Shown here one piece after another: positions 52,410 through 61,793 of a stretch of DNA of 64,000 nucleotides (its first letter is position 1; the number at the start of each line of letters is the position of its first letter). A model generated the notes under the pieces. That model searched no databases and had not been told where the DNA came from. It worked only from the letters and a program-made list of their open reading frames with translations. Source of the DNA: Synechococcus sp. PCC 7336 (lineage in GTDB: Bacteria > Cyanobacteriota > Cyanobacteriia > Thermostichales > PCC-7336); NCBI RefSeq assembly GCF_000332275.1, contig NZ_CM001776.1, positions 2,376,789 through 2,440,788 of the forward strand, written 5' to 3'. The position numbers were made by a program, and so were the translations under genes.

Positions 52410-53288
52410 CTAGCGAGTTGAATCTTGTAGGAAATCGCCAAAATTCAGAATGGTATTTTGGTCGCTTACCACCGTCTTGACACCATCCGGCAGATTGCGC
52501 ACGTACTCCAACTGAATTACGTCGGGGTTTTTCTGGAGCGCCTCTCCCTTAAGCCGAATCGATTGGGCTTCCCCTTCCGCCTTGACGATGACCCGCTGGG
52601 CAATCAGCTTGGCCTGCTCCACTCGATAGACCTCTCGCTGTTTCTCCTGTTCCGCAATCTGCTTCGCCTCGATCGCCGATTGAAACTCGCGGGAGAATTC
52701 TACATTGCGCAACAGCAAACTCTGCAGTAACAGGCCCTCATCCGCCATCAACCCTGCTAACTCCGCCTGGATTTGGTCTTGAATCTCGGCCCGCTGCCCG
52801 GAATACACCCCAATGGCCGAAAAGCGCGCAATCACGTTACGCACCACTGCCTGCGAGGCTGGGCGGATGATTTTATTCAAATAGTCGGGACCGACGGCTT
52901 GATGCAGCACGGCGACGCGTTCGGGATTAATGCGGTAGCGCACCGATATATCCAGATCCACCCGCTGCCCGTCAGCAGTCAGAGCCGCAAGGGAATCGGC
53001 TACCCGCATGCTGCGCTCCTCACTTTGGGAGGTCATGTTGTAAGTTTGGGTGCGCACGTCGTAGAGTACCGGAAATTGCAGCACCGGAATCAGGATGTGG
53101 ATGCCTTCTCTGCGGGGGGCCATCTCGGTGCCCACCAAGCGATTGAACACCACTGCTTCATAACCGGGTTGCACGATCAGGAGGCAGCGGGGGATGACCA
53201 CCAACGCGGCTAGCAGCACCAGCAGCCAAGGCAGCAGATTGAACTGTGGGGTTGGTAAATTTTTTCCGGGCGAAAAGGGAGGACGCAT
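52410..53288 (-). CDS. Prohibitin/SPFH-domain membrane protein
   Basis: This 292-residue protein has an N-terminal transmembrane helix (FNLLPWLLVLLAALVVIPRCLLIV) followed by the SPFH/Band 7 domain: GYEAVVFNRLVGTEMAPRREGIHILIPVLQFPVLYDVRTQTYNM. A coiled coil follows near 195-245 (EAKQIAEQEKQREVYRVEQAKLIAQRVIVKAEGEAQSIRLKGEAL). Prohibitins form ring assemblies in the membrane and are linked to protein quality control. The start is ATG. The next gene on the plus strand diverges with 178 bases between, and no operon partner is evident. Confidence 0.93.
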   Translation of the reverse strand: MRPPFSPGKNLPTPQFNLLPWLLVLLAALVVIPRCLLIVQPGYEAVVFNRLVGTEMAPRREGIHILIPVLQFPVLYDVRTQTYNMTSQSEERSMRVADSLAALTADGQRVDLDISVRYRINPERVAVLHQAVGPDYLNKIIRPASQAVVRNVIARFSAIGVYSGQRAEIQDQIQAELAGLMADEGLLLQSLLLRNVEFSREFQSAIEAKQIAEQEKQREVYRVEQAKLIAQRVIVKAEGEAQSIRLKGEALQKNPDVIQLEYVRNLPDGVKTVVSDQNTILNFGDFLQDSTR

Positions 53289-53466
53289 GCAGCGGTTTCC
53301 ATCAACTCTGTTAAGAGCCTAATGCAAGCCGCGAAGCTTTGCTCGTCCATTTGCTCGATGTTTTCCCTTCCCACTCACTCCTGTTTCAACAGCTTCTCAG
53401 TCATGCAAGCTCGGCTTTATTGACCGCTTTCGCCAACTCCATCGGGCTGAGTGGGAATACTGAACG

Positions 53467-54966
53467 ATGTCTGGCGCAGTGACTGGAGTGAGAGGGACTA
53501 TGGACGGAACGCAGTTGAACGAAGCACGAGATATTGCTGCGGCGATTCAACGGGCCACAGGCTTGCCGATTGAAAGTTTCAAAATTAGGCAGAAGTCCAA
53601 CACTCTCCACATTCTAATAACACGCCCCTCTAGCGAGCCCCTCGATTACTCGACCCTGACCCCAGCCATCCAATCGGCGATCGCTCCCGTCCTCTCCCCC
53701 AAACTCGAGACCCTGAGTTTGTACAGCCGTGCCCCCGGTCAAAAACGGCCCGATTGGTCCGAACATCTTATCCTCTCCGCAAGCCCCTCTAGCTACTCTC
53801 CCACCCGCATTGCTCGCTCGTCGGCCCCTACTCAAGTTGTCTCGCCTCCCAGTCGCAACGCTCGCCTATCGGCAGCCAGCCCAATGGCATCTTCTTCTAC
53901 CACCCTATTGGCCGAGGACGACCTAGACCTCTCCCAATACAGTTTTGTGCGCAGTCAAAGAATGTTGACTGCGGATCTGCCGGCCCCTCCCGAGGCGATC
54001 GCCAGTGCCGTAGTACAGTTTCACAACTGGCCCAGCCTGCGCAAGCAAGAAGCCCTCAAGCTGCTCGAACGCTTTTTCCGCGCTCCCGCTCGTCTCGATA
54101 CCCATGACCTCGCCACCGGCCTGCAAAACTGGATTGGCGAGTTGCAGCAATTAAACGAGCAGAAACAACGCACAGCCGCCATTTGGTTCACCCGCTACTG
54201 CCAACATCCTGACGCCACGATTGAAACACTGGGGGGAAGTGGTGACAGCCCCGCCAGCCCTCCCCCCCGAGCTTCCTCCAGCAGCGCCAGCCCTCCTCCC
54301 CGAGCCCAAGCTTCCGCCCCCATTGACGACGACAGCCAAACCGGGCTGGCCAATTATTGCTTCGTGGGCAATCGTCGCCTGCTCAATGCCGATTTACCCG
54401 CTCCGACAGAAGAGATTATCCGATCCTTGCAAACATTCCACAATTGGCCCGAACCGATTAAATGGACTGTGTTGCCAGTCTTAGAAGCTTTTTTCAGCAG
54501 CCCCAGCCAAACTCCCAAGCACGACCTCCCTTTCGAGCAGCAACAATGGTTGCAGTCACTCGCCTCCCTCAAGGAGCAAAAACTGCGTTCGGCGGCCATT
54601 TGGTTCAGTCGGTATTGCAATCGGCCCGAGAGCGTGATTCCCCTGTTCGAAGTCTCAGTTCTAGCAGCAAGGGGTAGGTCCGACTCTCGCCAAGATCCCA
54701 CAGTCATGGCATATACGGCAGGGGCAAAGGGCAATCGCCGCACTCTATGGGAAGGCTCTGCCAATCGCAATCATTCCCCCGACAGCTTAGCAGGAGCAAG
54801 CGTTCCGGCTGCAGCATCCAGCGCTTCCTATACTCAGACAACTTCCTCTGCTTCCCAGCCATCAAAGTTAGGGGGCTTGATGAGCCTGCTCCTGCGAAAT
54901 CGCCGACTGGTGGGCATATTAGTAGGGGGCGCAATCCTGATCGGCAAGCTGATTTTGGGGTTGTGA
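53467..54966 (+). CDS. Protein with a duplicated unknown domain and C-terminal membrane anchor
   Basis: This 499-residue protein of unrecognised family has two similar blocks. Block 1 (about 154-255) has FVRSQRMLTADLPAPPEAI, VVQFHNWP and AAIWFTRYC. Block 2 (about 293-394) has FVGNRRLLNADLPAPTEEI, LQTFHNWP and AAIWFSRYC. They are joined by a Ser/Pro-rich linker. A further Ser-rich linker precedes a C-terminal helix LVGILVGGAILIGKLILGL (about 480-499), typical of a tail anchor. The N-terminal 100 residues form a separate alpha/beta-like region (IQRATGLPIESFKIRQKSNTLHILITR). Function unknown. The start may be the ATG 11 codons further on. Confidence 0.7.
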   Translation: MSGAVTGVRGTMDGTQLNEARDIAAAIQRATGLPIESFKIRQKSNTLHILITRPSSEPLDYSTLTPAIQSAIAPVLSPKLETLSLYSRAPGQKRPDWSEHLILSASPSSYSPTRIARSSAPTQVVSPPSRNARLSAASPMASSSTTLLAEDDLDLSQYSFVRSQRMLTADLPAPPEAIASAVVQFHNWPSLRKQEALKLLERFFRAPARLDTHDLATGLQNWIGELQQLNEQKQRTAAIWFTRYCQHPDATIETLGGSGDSPASPPPRASSSSASPPPRAQASAPIDDDSQTGLANYCFVGNRRLLNADLPAPTEEIIRSLQTFHNWPEPIKWTVLPVLEAFFSSPSQTPKHDLPFEQQQWLQSLASLKEQKLRSAAIWFSRYCNRPESVIPLFEVSVLAARGRSDSRQDPTVMAYTAGAKGNRRTLWEGSANRNHSPDSLAGASVPAAASSASYTQTTSSASQPSKLGGLMSLLLRNRRLVGILVGGAILIGKLILGL

Positions 54967-55017
54967 GGGATCGCTGTGGCCAGCGAAGCCAGCACGGCCT
55001 TCAATGGGTCGAACTCT

Positions 55018-55356
55018 CTAGCTCTCGAGAATGGCGCGGATGTAACTGGCGATGCGATCGCATCGTTGCTGAATCTGTTGCGAGCGGGCCTGCTGGGTTG
55101 CTGCCTGTTTGGCGATTTGCCAGCGCATTAAATCGGCCTCCAAGAGTTGAATTTCTTTGTAGATCTCGGTGTTGTAACGCTGGAGAGACTGTTGTAGCGG
55201 CGGCGGCATTGCTGCTAATAAGATCTGAAATTGGGATGGCAATGGCTGATATTGGGCTTTAGCCTCGTCAGCATCGCCAGCCGCGATCGCCTGGGCGATC
55301 GCGCCCACGGCAGCAAGCAGAGTCCGGTAGTCGCGGAGCGAGGATTCGGGCAGCAT
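55018..55356 (-). CDS. Small helical protein, PatD-like
   Basis: This 112-residue protein is almost entirely helical, with LRDYRTLLAAVGAIAQAIAAGDADEAKAQY, IYKEIQLLEADLMRWQIAKQAATQQARSQQIQQRCDRIASYIRAIL. The second half resembles the cyanobacterial PatD family, which limits heterocyst frequency in filamentous species and binds FtsZ. The match is from memory of the pattern, not a search. It is convergent with the duplicated-domain gene, 51 bases away. If it is a PatD homologue, it may exist here without a heterocyst role. Confidence 0.5.
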   Translation of the reverse strand: MLPESSLRDYRTLLAAVGAIAQAIAAGDADEAKAQYQPLPSQFQILLAAMPPPLQQSLQRYNTEIYKEIQLLEADLMRWQIAKQAATQQARSQQIQQRCDRIASYIRAILES

Positions 55357-55648
55357 CGGCAGGGTTGCGAATCGGCAGGGTTGCGAGCATCTGAGAATAC
55401 AGCCAAACAGGCACGGGATCGGTTGGGTTGGGCTATCCGTACATTTCAGTATGACGGTCAGCGAGACAAGGGAGACGAGCTGCTATCCTGACAGTGTCGG
55501 AGCCTGGTTTCATCCCAGGGCAGCGATCCATCACTTTATATCCCCCAGTTTTCAGAAAGCCTTTCAAAACCCTCCACATCCTCACGTTAAACTGGATTTA
55601 ACATTTCATTTAGCCTCCCCAGTTAACCCCAGCGAGGACAGCCTCAAC

Positions 55649-57139
55649 ATGAATACACTCCCCACCAGTGCCGAGCGGCTCGATGTGGAGATGGAGGTCG
55701 ATAAGCCCCAAGAGGCTTGCGGCGTTTTCGGTATCCTCGCCCCAGCGGAGGAAGTGGCAAAGCTCACCTATTTTGGCTTGTTTGCGCTCCAACATCGAGG
55801 CCAGGAATCGGCGGGGATTTCAGTCTTTGACGAACGAGGCAACTGCGACACCCACAAGGGCATGGGTTTAGTCTCGCAGGTGTTTGACGAACTGCACTTC
55901 TCGCGCCTGCAAGGGGTAATGGCGATCGGCCATACGCGCTATTCCACCACGGGCTCCAGTCGAGAGGCGAACGCGCAGCCGGTGGTGGTGGAAACGCGGC
56001 TGGGCTCGGTGGCGATCGCCCACAATGGCAATTTGGTCAATGCCAGTCAATTGCGGGACGAGCTCATCCGAGACAAGCGCAATTTGGTGTCGAGTACGGA
56101 CTCTGAAGGTATTGCCCATGCTATTGCCCAGGCGGTGGATGAGGGTGCTGATTGGGTAGATGGAATGCTCCAGGCTTTGGCACGCTGCCAGGGGGCGTTT
56201 AGCTTGACCGTCGGTACCCCAGCAGGCTTGGCGGGGGTGCGCGATCCCTATGGAGTGCGACCGTTGGTCATCGGCCTGCTCCCCCACGGCGATATAGAAG
56301 CGGGACAACCTGTGGCTGGCCCCCAATACGTACTTGCCTCCGAGACTTGTGCCCTAGATATTATTGGGGCCGAATTCGTTCGATCGGTAGAGCCAGGAGA
56401 ACTGGTGTGGATTGCCAACGGAGGACTCACCTCCTATCGTTTGGCAGCCGCGACGCCAAAACTGTGCGTGTTTGAAATGATTTACTTTGCCCGTCCCGAT
56501 AGCGAGGTCCACGACGAAAGTTTGTATGCCTATCGCACCCGCTTGGGAGAATTACTAGCGCGCGAGGCTCCGGCAGAGGTGGATTTTGTGGTCGCTGTCC
56601 CCGATTCGGGACGTCCGGCGGCGATCGGCTACGCCAACGAACTCCACATCCCCTACATGGATGGCCTGATCAAAAACCATTACGTCGGTCGCACCTTCAT
56701 CCAACCCACCCAGGCGATGCGAGAGCGGGGCATCCGCATGAAGCTCAATCCCCTCAAAGATGTGTTGAGGGGCCAGCGGATTGTGTTGGTGGACGACTCA
56801 ATTGTGCGGGGCACCACCAGTCGCAAAATCGTCAAGGCTCTGCGGAATGCTGGTGCGCGAGAAGTTCACATGCGTATCTCCAGCCCCCCCGTCACCCATC
56901 CTTGCTTTTACGGCATCGATACCGACAGTCAAGACCATTTGATCGCCGCTAACTACTCCGTTCGGGAGATCGAGCAACACATTGGGGTCGATTCGCTGGA
57001 GTATCTGAGTTGGGAAGGGATGCTGGCAGCAACTGGACGCGATCCCGATTCGTTCTGCTCTGCTTGCTTTACCGGCGACTATCCGATTGCCGTTCCCGAT
57101 CCACTCAAACGTCGGAAGTTGATGCTGGAAACAGTTTAG
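55649..57139 (+). CDS. purF: Amidophosphoribosyltransferase
   Basis: This makes phosphoribosylamine from PRPP and glutamine, the first committed step of purine synthesis. It has 496 residues from the ATG at 55649, with GAGGA ten bases upstream. After a 23-residue propeptide the catalytic Cys24 is at EACGVFGI. The glutaminase segment GHTRYSTTG and the PRPP loop VLVDDSIVRGTTS (near 376-388) are present. The C-terminus has HPCFYGID and DSFCSACF, the cysteines of the Bacillus-type enzyme that holds a 4Fe-4S cluster. Its stop codon TAG overlaps the stop of an opposite-strand small ORF. Confidence 0.96.
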   Translation: MNTLPTSAERLDVEMEVDKPQEACGVFGILAPAEEVAKLTYFGLFALQHRGQESAGISVFDERGNCDTHKGMGLVSQVFDELHFSRLQGVMAIGHTRYSTTGSSREANAQPVVVETRLGSVAIAHNGNLVNASQLRDELIRDKRNLVSSTDSEGIAHAIAQAVDEGADWVDGMLQALARCQGAFSLTVGTPAGLAGVRDPYGVRPLVIGLLPHGDIEAGQPVAGPQYVLASETCALDIIGAEFVRSVEPGELVWIANGGLTSYRLAAATPKLCVFEMIYFARPDSEVHDESLYAYRTRLGELLAREAPAEVDFVVAVPDSGRPAAIGYANELHIPYMDGLIKNHYVGRTFIQPTQAMRERGIRMKLNPLKDVLRGQRIVLVDDSIVRGTTSRKIVKALRNAGAREVHMRISSPPVTHPCFYGIDTDSQDHLIAANYSVREIEQHIGVDSLEYLSWEGMLAATGRDPDSFCSACFTGDYPIAVPDPLKRRKLMLETV

Positions 57140-57306
57140 CGAGCCTCTTGCTGCAACAGGGCTTCCAACTCTTGACGGCGTTCGTCGAGCCGGTCCAGTT
57201 CGTCCTCCTCTAAGGAGCAGCAGCCATTGGCTAGTTCGACATAGATTGCTTCCAACTCCTGTCTGAGCGGACAAGAGTCTTCATCGAGATAGTCGTTTTC
57301 ATCCAT
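57136..57306 (-). CDS. Small acidic protein of 56 residues, unknown
   Basis: This ORF is too short for usual length cut-offs. It starts ATG at 57306, with GGAG seven bases upstream, and ends TAA at 57136-57138. The protein begins MDENDYLDEDSCPL, then has a heptad-like helix rich in Leu, Glu and Arg (RQELEAIYVEL, ELDRLDERRQELEALLQQEAR) around NGCCSLEEDE. The composition is coherent and protein-like, with a good ribosome site. The last bases overlap the purF stop codon on the opposite strand. The function is unknown. Confidence 0.6.
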   Translation of the reverse strand: MDENDYLDEDSCPLRQELEAIYVELANGCCSLEEDELDRLDERRQELEALLQQEAR

Positions 57307-57343
57307 GATTTCGCTCCATTCTCACAGTGATATCGTGCCACTT

Positions 57344-57385
57344 CTCTACGCCTCAACGATGGGACTCTACGCCTCAACGATGGGA
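57344..57385. repeat. 21-bp tandem duplication at the end of the RluE-type gene
   Basis: CTCTACGCCTCAACGATGGGA occurs at 57344-57364 and 57365-57385. The stop codon of the pseudouridine synthase gene (57374) falls in the second copy, so the event may have set the current C-terminus. Confidence 0.85.
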
Positions 57386-58024
57386 ATCGACCGATCGCGA
57401 TTGGCGTCGCGATCGCCTGCGGGGCATCTTCCCCCCTACCCGCTGTCGCAGTTGCTCTATCTCCGATCTCGATAACTCCCGCCACTGTCCCGGTCTCAAG
57501 CCTGCGAGCGTCAGTTGCTCCAGTTGCACCCGCACGAGACGCAACGTCGGATAGCCTACAGCCGCTGTCATGCGGCGCACCTGACGATTGCGCCCCTCTG
57601 TCAGCACTAATTCAAGCCATTGGGTGGGCACCGATTTGCGATACCGAATCGGGCTCGATCGTGGCGGTAATTGAGGCTCCTCGATCGCCCGAGCTAATGC
57701 TGGACGGGTCTGGTATCCCTTAATTATCACTCCTCGGCACAGTTGGGCGATCGCCTCCTCCGTAGGTACTCCTTCCACTTGCGCCCAATAGGTGCGCTGG
57801 TGGCCGTAGCGAGGCTGAATCAACCGCGATGCCAGCACGCCATCATCCGTCAGCAGCAGCAACCCCTCGCTATCGCGATCGAGCCGTCCCACGGGATAGA
57901 CGTTGGCAACGTCTATAAAGGCTTTGAGCGTCAGACGTCTCTCTCCTCCAGTCTGTCGATCTGCTGCGCGATCGGTGAACTGGGTCAGAACGCCATAGGG
58001 CTTGTAAAACAGAAGATACCGCAC
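57374..58024 (-). CDS. rluE: RluE-type 23S rRNA pseudouridine synthase
   Basis: This 216-residue protein belongs to the RsuA/RluB/E/F family. The N-terminus reads [18 protein letters not shown], and the catalytic Asp is in [20 protein letters not shown]. The downstream KTYWAQVEG-type strand is RTYWAQVEG, and [24 protein letters not shown] is the C-terminal signature. RluE converts U2457 of 23S rRNA in E. coli. The start is GTG at 58024. The basic tail ([15 protein letters not shown]) is cyanobacterial in character. It is convergent with no gene and has the small ORF 67 bases downstream. Confidence 0.9.
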   Translation of the reverse strand: MRYLLFYKPYGVLTQFTDRAADRQTGGERRLTLKAFIDVANVYPVGRLDRDSEGLLLLTDDGVLASRLIQPRYGHQRTYWAQVEGVPTEEAIAQLCRGVIIKGYQTRPALARAIEEPQLPPRSSPIRYRKSVPTQWLELVLTEGRNRQVRRMTAAVGYPTLRLVRVQLEQLTLAGLRPGQWRELSRSEIEQLRQRVGGKMPRRRSRRQSRSVDSHR

Positions 58025-58480
58025 TCAACCAGTGTAGGATGTTAGCAGCTCGCTCGATTGCCACGCCGCTCCAAAGATTTGGGTTTGCCCGGGCCATGGT
58101 TGAAAGAGTCTTGCGTATGGAGAGCTGGGACTCCATTCGTAGAAATTTCCTTCTGGAGGCGAGTCAGATGACGATGGAGGTGATAAGCTGACGCCATAAA
58201 AAGGTAAACTAGCTTTCATTCATCTGAAAAACAAACATTAACACCGAGAACAAACAGCAAAAACGAACCCCCTCCAGCACTGCAAGAGAATGCCTGCGAA
58301 CACTATTTGGAGTTGTCGCGAGATCGAGCAATACAGCCTCACTCAATAAAGCAGTGCCAGTCACGCAAGTTTCCCTCGATCGGCGCTCGAACAGTTATGA
58401 TGCCGGTGATGCGATAGCGCTAACCCTAGGCCCAAATGTACGAACAGACCCAAATGTACTACGAATAGGAGTCGATAGTT
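58025..58480. other. 456-base divergent intergenic region upstream of dapA
   Basis: The region separates the RluE-type gene and dapA. CCCAAATGTAC occurs twice (58431-58441 and 58449-58459), 18 bases apart, just upstream of the AGGAG at 58467-58471 that serves the TTG start of dapA. Such placement could affect transcription or translation of dapA. No protein-like frame was recognised. Confidence 0.55.
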
Positions 58481-59398
58481 TTGGTCTTTGGTAGAGTCCT
58501 GACAGCTACGATCAGCCCTTTTACCCCATCCGGGAAGCTCAATGTTCCCGAAGCTGAGCGACTAGCCAAGTATCTAGCCGACAACGGTACCGATACACTG
58601 GTGGTCTGCGGAACCACTGGCGAGTCTCCCACCCTGACTTGGGATGAGGAATTCGAACTGTTTAAAGTCATGAAACAGGCTGTTGCCGGAAACGCAAAAG
58701 TGATTGCCGGTACTGGTTCCAATTCCACAGAAGAGGCGATCGCCGCCACCCGTCAAGCTGCCGCCCTCGATTTGGACGGTACGTTGCAAGTGGTTCCCTA
58801 TTACAACAAACCCACGCAAACAGGGCTGTACGAACATTTTCGCGCGATCGCCGCCTGTTCGGATCTGCCAGTTCTGCTGTACAATATACCTGGGCGGTCT
58901 GGGGTTTCATTACACCCAGAAACGGTTGCTAAGCTTGCCCAGCTACCTACAGTGGTTGGCATCAAAGAAGCCAGCGGTAGCATGGACACCGTCAGTGCCA
59001 TTCGGAAACTCACCCCCCCCGAGTTTGCCATCTATTCTGGAGATGATTCCCTAACGCTGCCGATGTTAGCTCTAGGGGCTTCTGGAGTCGTGAGTGTCGC
59101 CAGTCACCTCATCGGACCTCAGCTCCAGCAAATGATCCAAGATTTTTTCGCCGGTCGTCTCGAACTTGCATTAAAAACTCACCTTCGCCTATTCCCTCTG
59201 TTCGAGCATTTGTTTGTCGAGACAAACCCCACACCGGTCAAAACAGCGCTCCAATTGCAAGGATGGGATGTTGGTTCCGTCCGCCTACCTCTCGCCCCGC
59301 TTTCGCCTGCCTCGCTCGAAACTTTAAAATCTACTCTGCAACAGCTCGACTTACTCGATCTCTCTACCCCATCCGATCCCGTCTATGCCTCCTGCTAA
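58481..59398 (+). CDS. dapA: 4-Hydroxy-tetrahydrodipicolinate synthase
   Basis: This condenses pyruvate with aspartate semialdehyde, the first step of the lysine/diaminopimelate pathway. It has 305 residues. The start is TTG at 58481 with AGGAG nine bases upstream; the sequence then reads [17 protein letters not shown]. Blocks include [43 protein letters not shown] and the Schiff-base Lys162 in GIKEASG. The C-terminal half is intact. Immediately downstream on the same strand is rnj; this order is commonly seen in cyanobacteria. Confidence 0.96.
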   Translation: MVFGRVLTATISPFTPSGKLNVPEAERLAKYLADNGTDTLVVCGTTGESPTLTWDEEFELFKVMKQAVAGNAKVIAGTGSNSTEEAIAATRQAAALDLDGTLQVVPYYNKPTQTGLYEHFRAIAACSDLPVLLYNIPGRSGVSLHPETVAKLAQLPTVVGIKEASGSMDTVSAIRKLTPPEFAIYSGDDSLTLPMLALGASGVVSVASHLIGPQLQQMIQDFFAGRLELALKTHLRLFPLFEHLFVETNPTPVKTALQLQGWDVGSVRLPLAPLSPASLETLKSTLQQLDLLDLSTPSDPVYASC

Positions 59399-59610
59399 AT
59401 CCGGCTAGTCAGCCAAGCTATCTATTGCTCGTCTCGATCTGCGCGGTTGCGCCTGCGAGTAGCCAAGACAATCGACTTCTCCTGCGGAGATCGCGCCTTT
59501 GAGGCCCGCCCCGACCTGCTACAGCGAGGTGGCCCCAACCCGCACCTCTGAGGGGGCCGCGCAACCTACTAGCTTTCAACCACATTGTTCAGTTACAAAG
59601 GACCATCCAT

Positions 59611-61452
59611 ATGCCAACCCAATCGAAGACTCAAGTTCCTCCCGTTCAAATGATCCCCCTGGGGGGCGAACAGGAGATTGGTAAGAATACCTGGGTCTTT
59701 CGTTGCGAAGACGATATCGTCTTGCTCGACGCTGGCCTCAGTTTCCCTGATGCCAATATGCACGGGGTGAATATCGTCTTACCTGACGTCACTTACCTGA
59801 AGCAAAATCGCGACAAAATTCGCGGCATGGTAGTCACCCACGGCCACGAAGATCACATCGGCGGGATTGCCTATCACCTCAAAGAATTCGACATTCCCGT
59901 CATTTACGGCCCCAAGCTGGCGCTGGCGATTTTGGCGGGCAAGCTCAAGGAAGCGGGCGTTCTCAACCGCACTGAATTGCGCACGGTCGAGCCTCGCGAT
60001 TTAGTCCCCTTGAGCCAGAATTTCTTTGCCGAGTTCATTCGCAACACCCACTCTTTTGCCGATAGCTACACCGTGGCATTGCATACTCCTGCTGGGGTGA
60101 TCGTGCAAACGGGTGACTTTAAGTTCGATCACACCCCCGTCGATGGCGAGACTTTCGATATCCAGCGATTGGCCGAGCATGGCGAAAAGGGAGTGCTGTG
60201 TTTGATCAGCGATTCCACCAATGCCGAAGTTCCCGGCTTCACCCCTTCTGAAGCTGCTGTACGGGCCGGTCTGTCGCGGGCCTTTTCTGGGGCGAAAGGT
60301 CGAATCATCATCACCACCTTTGCCTCGTCAGTTCACCGCGTCAACCTGATTTTACAGGAGGCGGAGGCCCAAGGTCGAGTTGTCTCCTTGTTGGGACGCT
60401 CGATGCTGAATGTGGTCGATCACGCTCGTCGCTTGGGTTACATCCGCTGCAAAGACGACACGCTGCAGCGCATGAACGTAGTGGATAAAATGCCGGACGA
60501 GAATGTGGTTATCCTGACCACCGGTTCTCAAGGGGAGCCGTTTTCTGCCCTGACGCGAATTGCCAATAAAGAACACCGCCAACTTTCCATCCGTCCTGGC
60601 GACACGGTGGTCTGGTCGGCCAACCCCATTCCTGGCAACACGATCCCTGTGGTGCGTACTATCGATAAGTTGGTGGCTCAGGGAGCCCACGTGATTTACG
60701 GCAAGGATAAAGGGTTGCACGTCTCCGGTCACGGCTGTCAGGAGGATCAGAAGCTGATGCTGGCTCTGACCAAGCCGAAGTTCTTTGTACCCACCCACGG
60801 CGAATACCGCATGTTGGTCAAGCATGCTGAAACCGCGATGAAGATGGGGGTACCCCAAGAAAACATTGTCATTATCGATAACGGCGATGTGGTGGAAGTG
60901 ACGCCCGATTCGATCGCCGCTGTCGGTAAAGTTCCTTGTGGATTGCAGCTAGTGGACCAAAGCCGCTCTGGCATCGTAGAAGACAAAGTCTTGCAAGAGC
61001 GCCAGCAGGTGGCGATCGATGGTTTGATCGCGATCGCCTGCAGCTTGACCGAAACGGGCAAGCTGCAGGCCCCCCCCAGCATCAACATCGTGGCTGTGGC
61101 CGCCGCCGGTAAAACGCTAGAGCAGCAGATTCGCCAAACCATTGCAGAGACGTTATTGGCAGCTTGGGGCCAATTCGCCCGCATCCCCACATCGGGTGCG
61201 GTCAGCCTCGATGATGTGGATTGGGCTGGGCTGAAGAATGCGATCGAGCGGTCTGTGGTGAAAATGCTCCGCAGTCGGTTGCAGGGCCGGCCCATGGTGG
61301 TGCTGATGCTGCAGACACCGGCAGATAGCGAAACCGCCCAAGGCAAGACAACTGCGACTGCAATTCCCGCCGTTGCTCCGGAAGGAGCGGTGACTCCTGC
61401 CGATGGTCGACGCAGCCGCAAACGTCGTTCGACTGCAGCAGCAACTGCTTAG
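59611..61452 (+). CDS. rnj: Ribonuclease J
   Basis: This 613-residue metallo-beta-lactamase/beta-CASP nuclease cuts and trims mRNA and rRNA. The N-terminus reads IPLGGEQEIGKNTWVF. The metal-binding H-x-H-x-D-H is HGHEDH at residues 77-82. Further blocks are NTHSFADSY, QTGDFKFDHTP, SDSTNAEVPGFT, TTFASSVHRV and, in beta-CASP, LLGRSM, TTGSQGEPFSAL and HVSGHGCQEDQKLML. The C-terminal tail (about 555-613) is Ala/Thr/Arg-rich (DGRRSRKRRSTAAATA), typical of cyanobacterial forms. A hairpin terminator follows. Confidence 0.96.
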   Translation: MPTQSKTQVPPVQMIPLGGEQEIGKNTWVFRCEDDIVLLDAGLSFPDANMHGVNIVLPDVTYLKQNRDKIRGMVVTHGHEDHIGGIAYHLKEFDIPVIYGPKLALAILAGKLKEAGVLNRTELRTVEPRDLVPLSQNFFAEFIRNTHSFADSYTVALHTPAGVIVQTGDFKFDHTPVDGETFDIQRLAEHGEKGVLCLISDSTNAEVPGFTPSEAAVRAGLSRAFSGAKGRIIITTFASSVHRVNLILQEAEAQGRVVSLLGRSMLNVVDHARRLGYIRCKDDTLQRMNVVDKMPDENVVILTTGSQGEPFSALTRIANKEHRQLSIRPGDTVVWSANPIPGNTIPVVRTIDKLVAQGAHVIYGKDKGLHVSGHGCQEDQKLMLALTKPKFFVPTHGEYRMLVKHAETAMKMGVPQENIVIIDNGDVVEVTPDSIAAVGKVPCGLQLVDQSRSGIVEDKVLQERQQVAIDGLIAIACSLTETGKLQAPPSINIVAVAAAGKTLEQQIRQTIAETLLAAWGQFARIPTSGAVSLDDVDWAGLKNAIERSVVKMLRSRLQGRPMVVLMLQTPADSETAQGKTTATAIPAVAPEGAVTPADGRRSRKRRSTAAATA

Positions 61453-61466
61453 CGGTGACTGCTTAG

Positions 61467-61487
61467 GGCGATCCTCGATCGCCTTTC
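61467..61487 (+). terminator. Intrinsic terminator after rnj
   Basis: GGCGATC-CTC-GATCGCC (61467-61483) followed by TTTC. It includes a HIP1-like core. The T-run is short, so efficiency may be partial. Confidence 0.65.
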
Positions 61488-61660
61488 AGACATTGCACTT
61501 CAAGTTCTGTCTTTCTGGAGCTTGGAGTGCTTTTACGCAACCTTCTCAGCCTCAAGACCGTCGCGATTGGGGCAATTGATGGGCAAAAGACAAAACATTC
61601 CCCATAGAGGAGTTCGGTTACTACTACCTCATTGTGGGGAAAGTCGCCAAGCCAGTTGTC

Positions 61661-61715
61661 TTGTCAGCTAAATTTGAGCGCTGGTAGACTAGCACTCGGT
61701 GGGCGAGAGTGCTAA
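61661..61715 (+). promoter_or_regulatory. groES promoter with CIRCE operator
   Basis: The CIRCE element is CTAGCACTC-N9-GAGTGCTAA (61689-61715), one mismatch from the consensus TTAGCACTC-N9-GAGTGCTAA. It is the binding site of the heat-shock repressor HrcA. A possible promoter TTGTCA (61661-61666), 18-base spacer, TAGACT (61685-61690) overlaps its left side, so HrcA binding would block it. The groES ATG is 79 bases downstream of the CIRCE element. Confidence 0.93.
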
Positions 61716-61793
61716 AGGTATTCCTTGCCCTTCTCTAATTTGGCAGAAACCACACTATATCGAGCTTCGTGACTACTCGCGAAGGGGATTCTT

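Noticed and set aside
58025-58219. A 64-residue minus-strand frame before the RluE-type gene
   Set aside because: Ser/Pro-rich with no ribosome site and no family; it also leads directly into the promoter region of the RluE-type gene.
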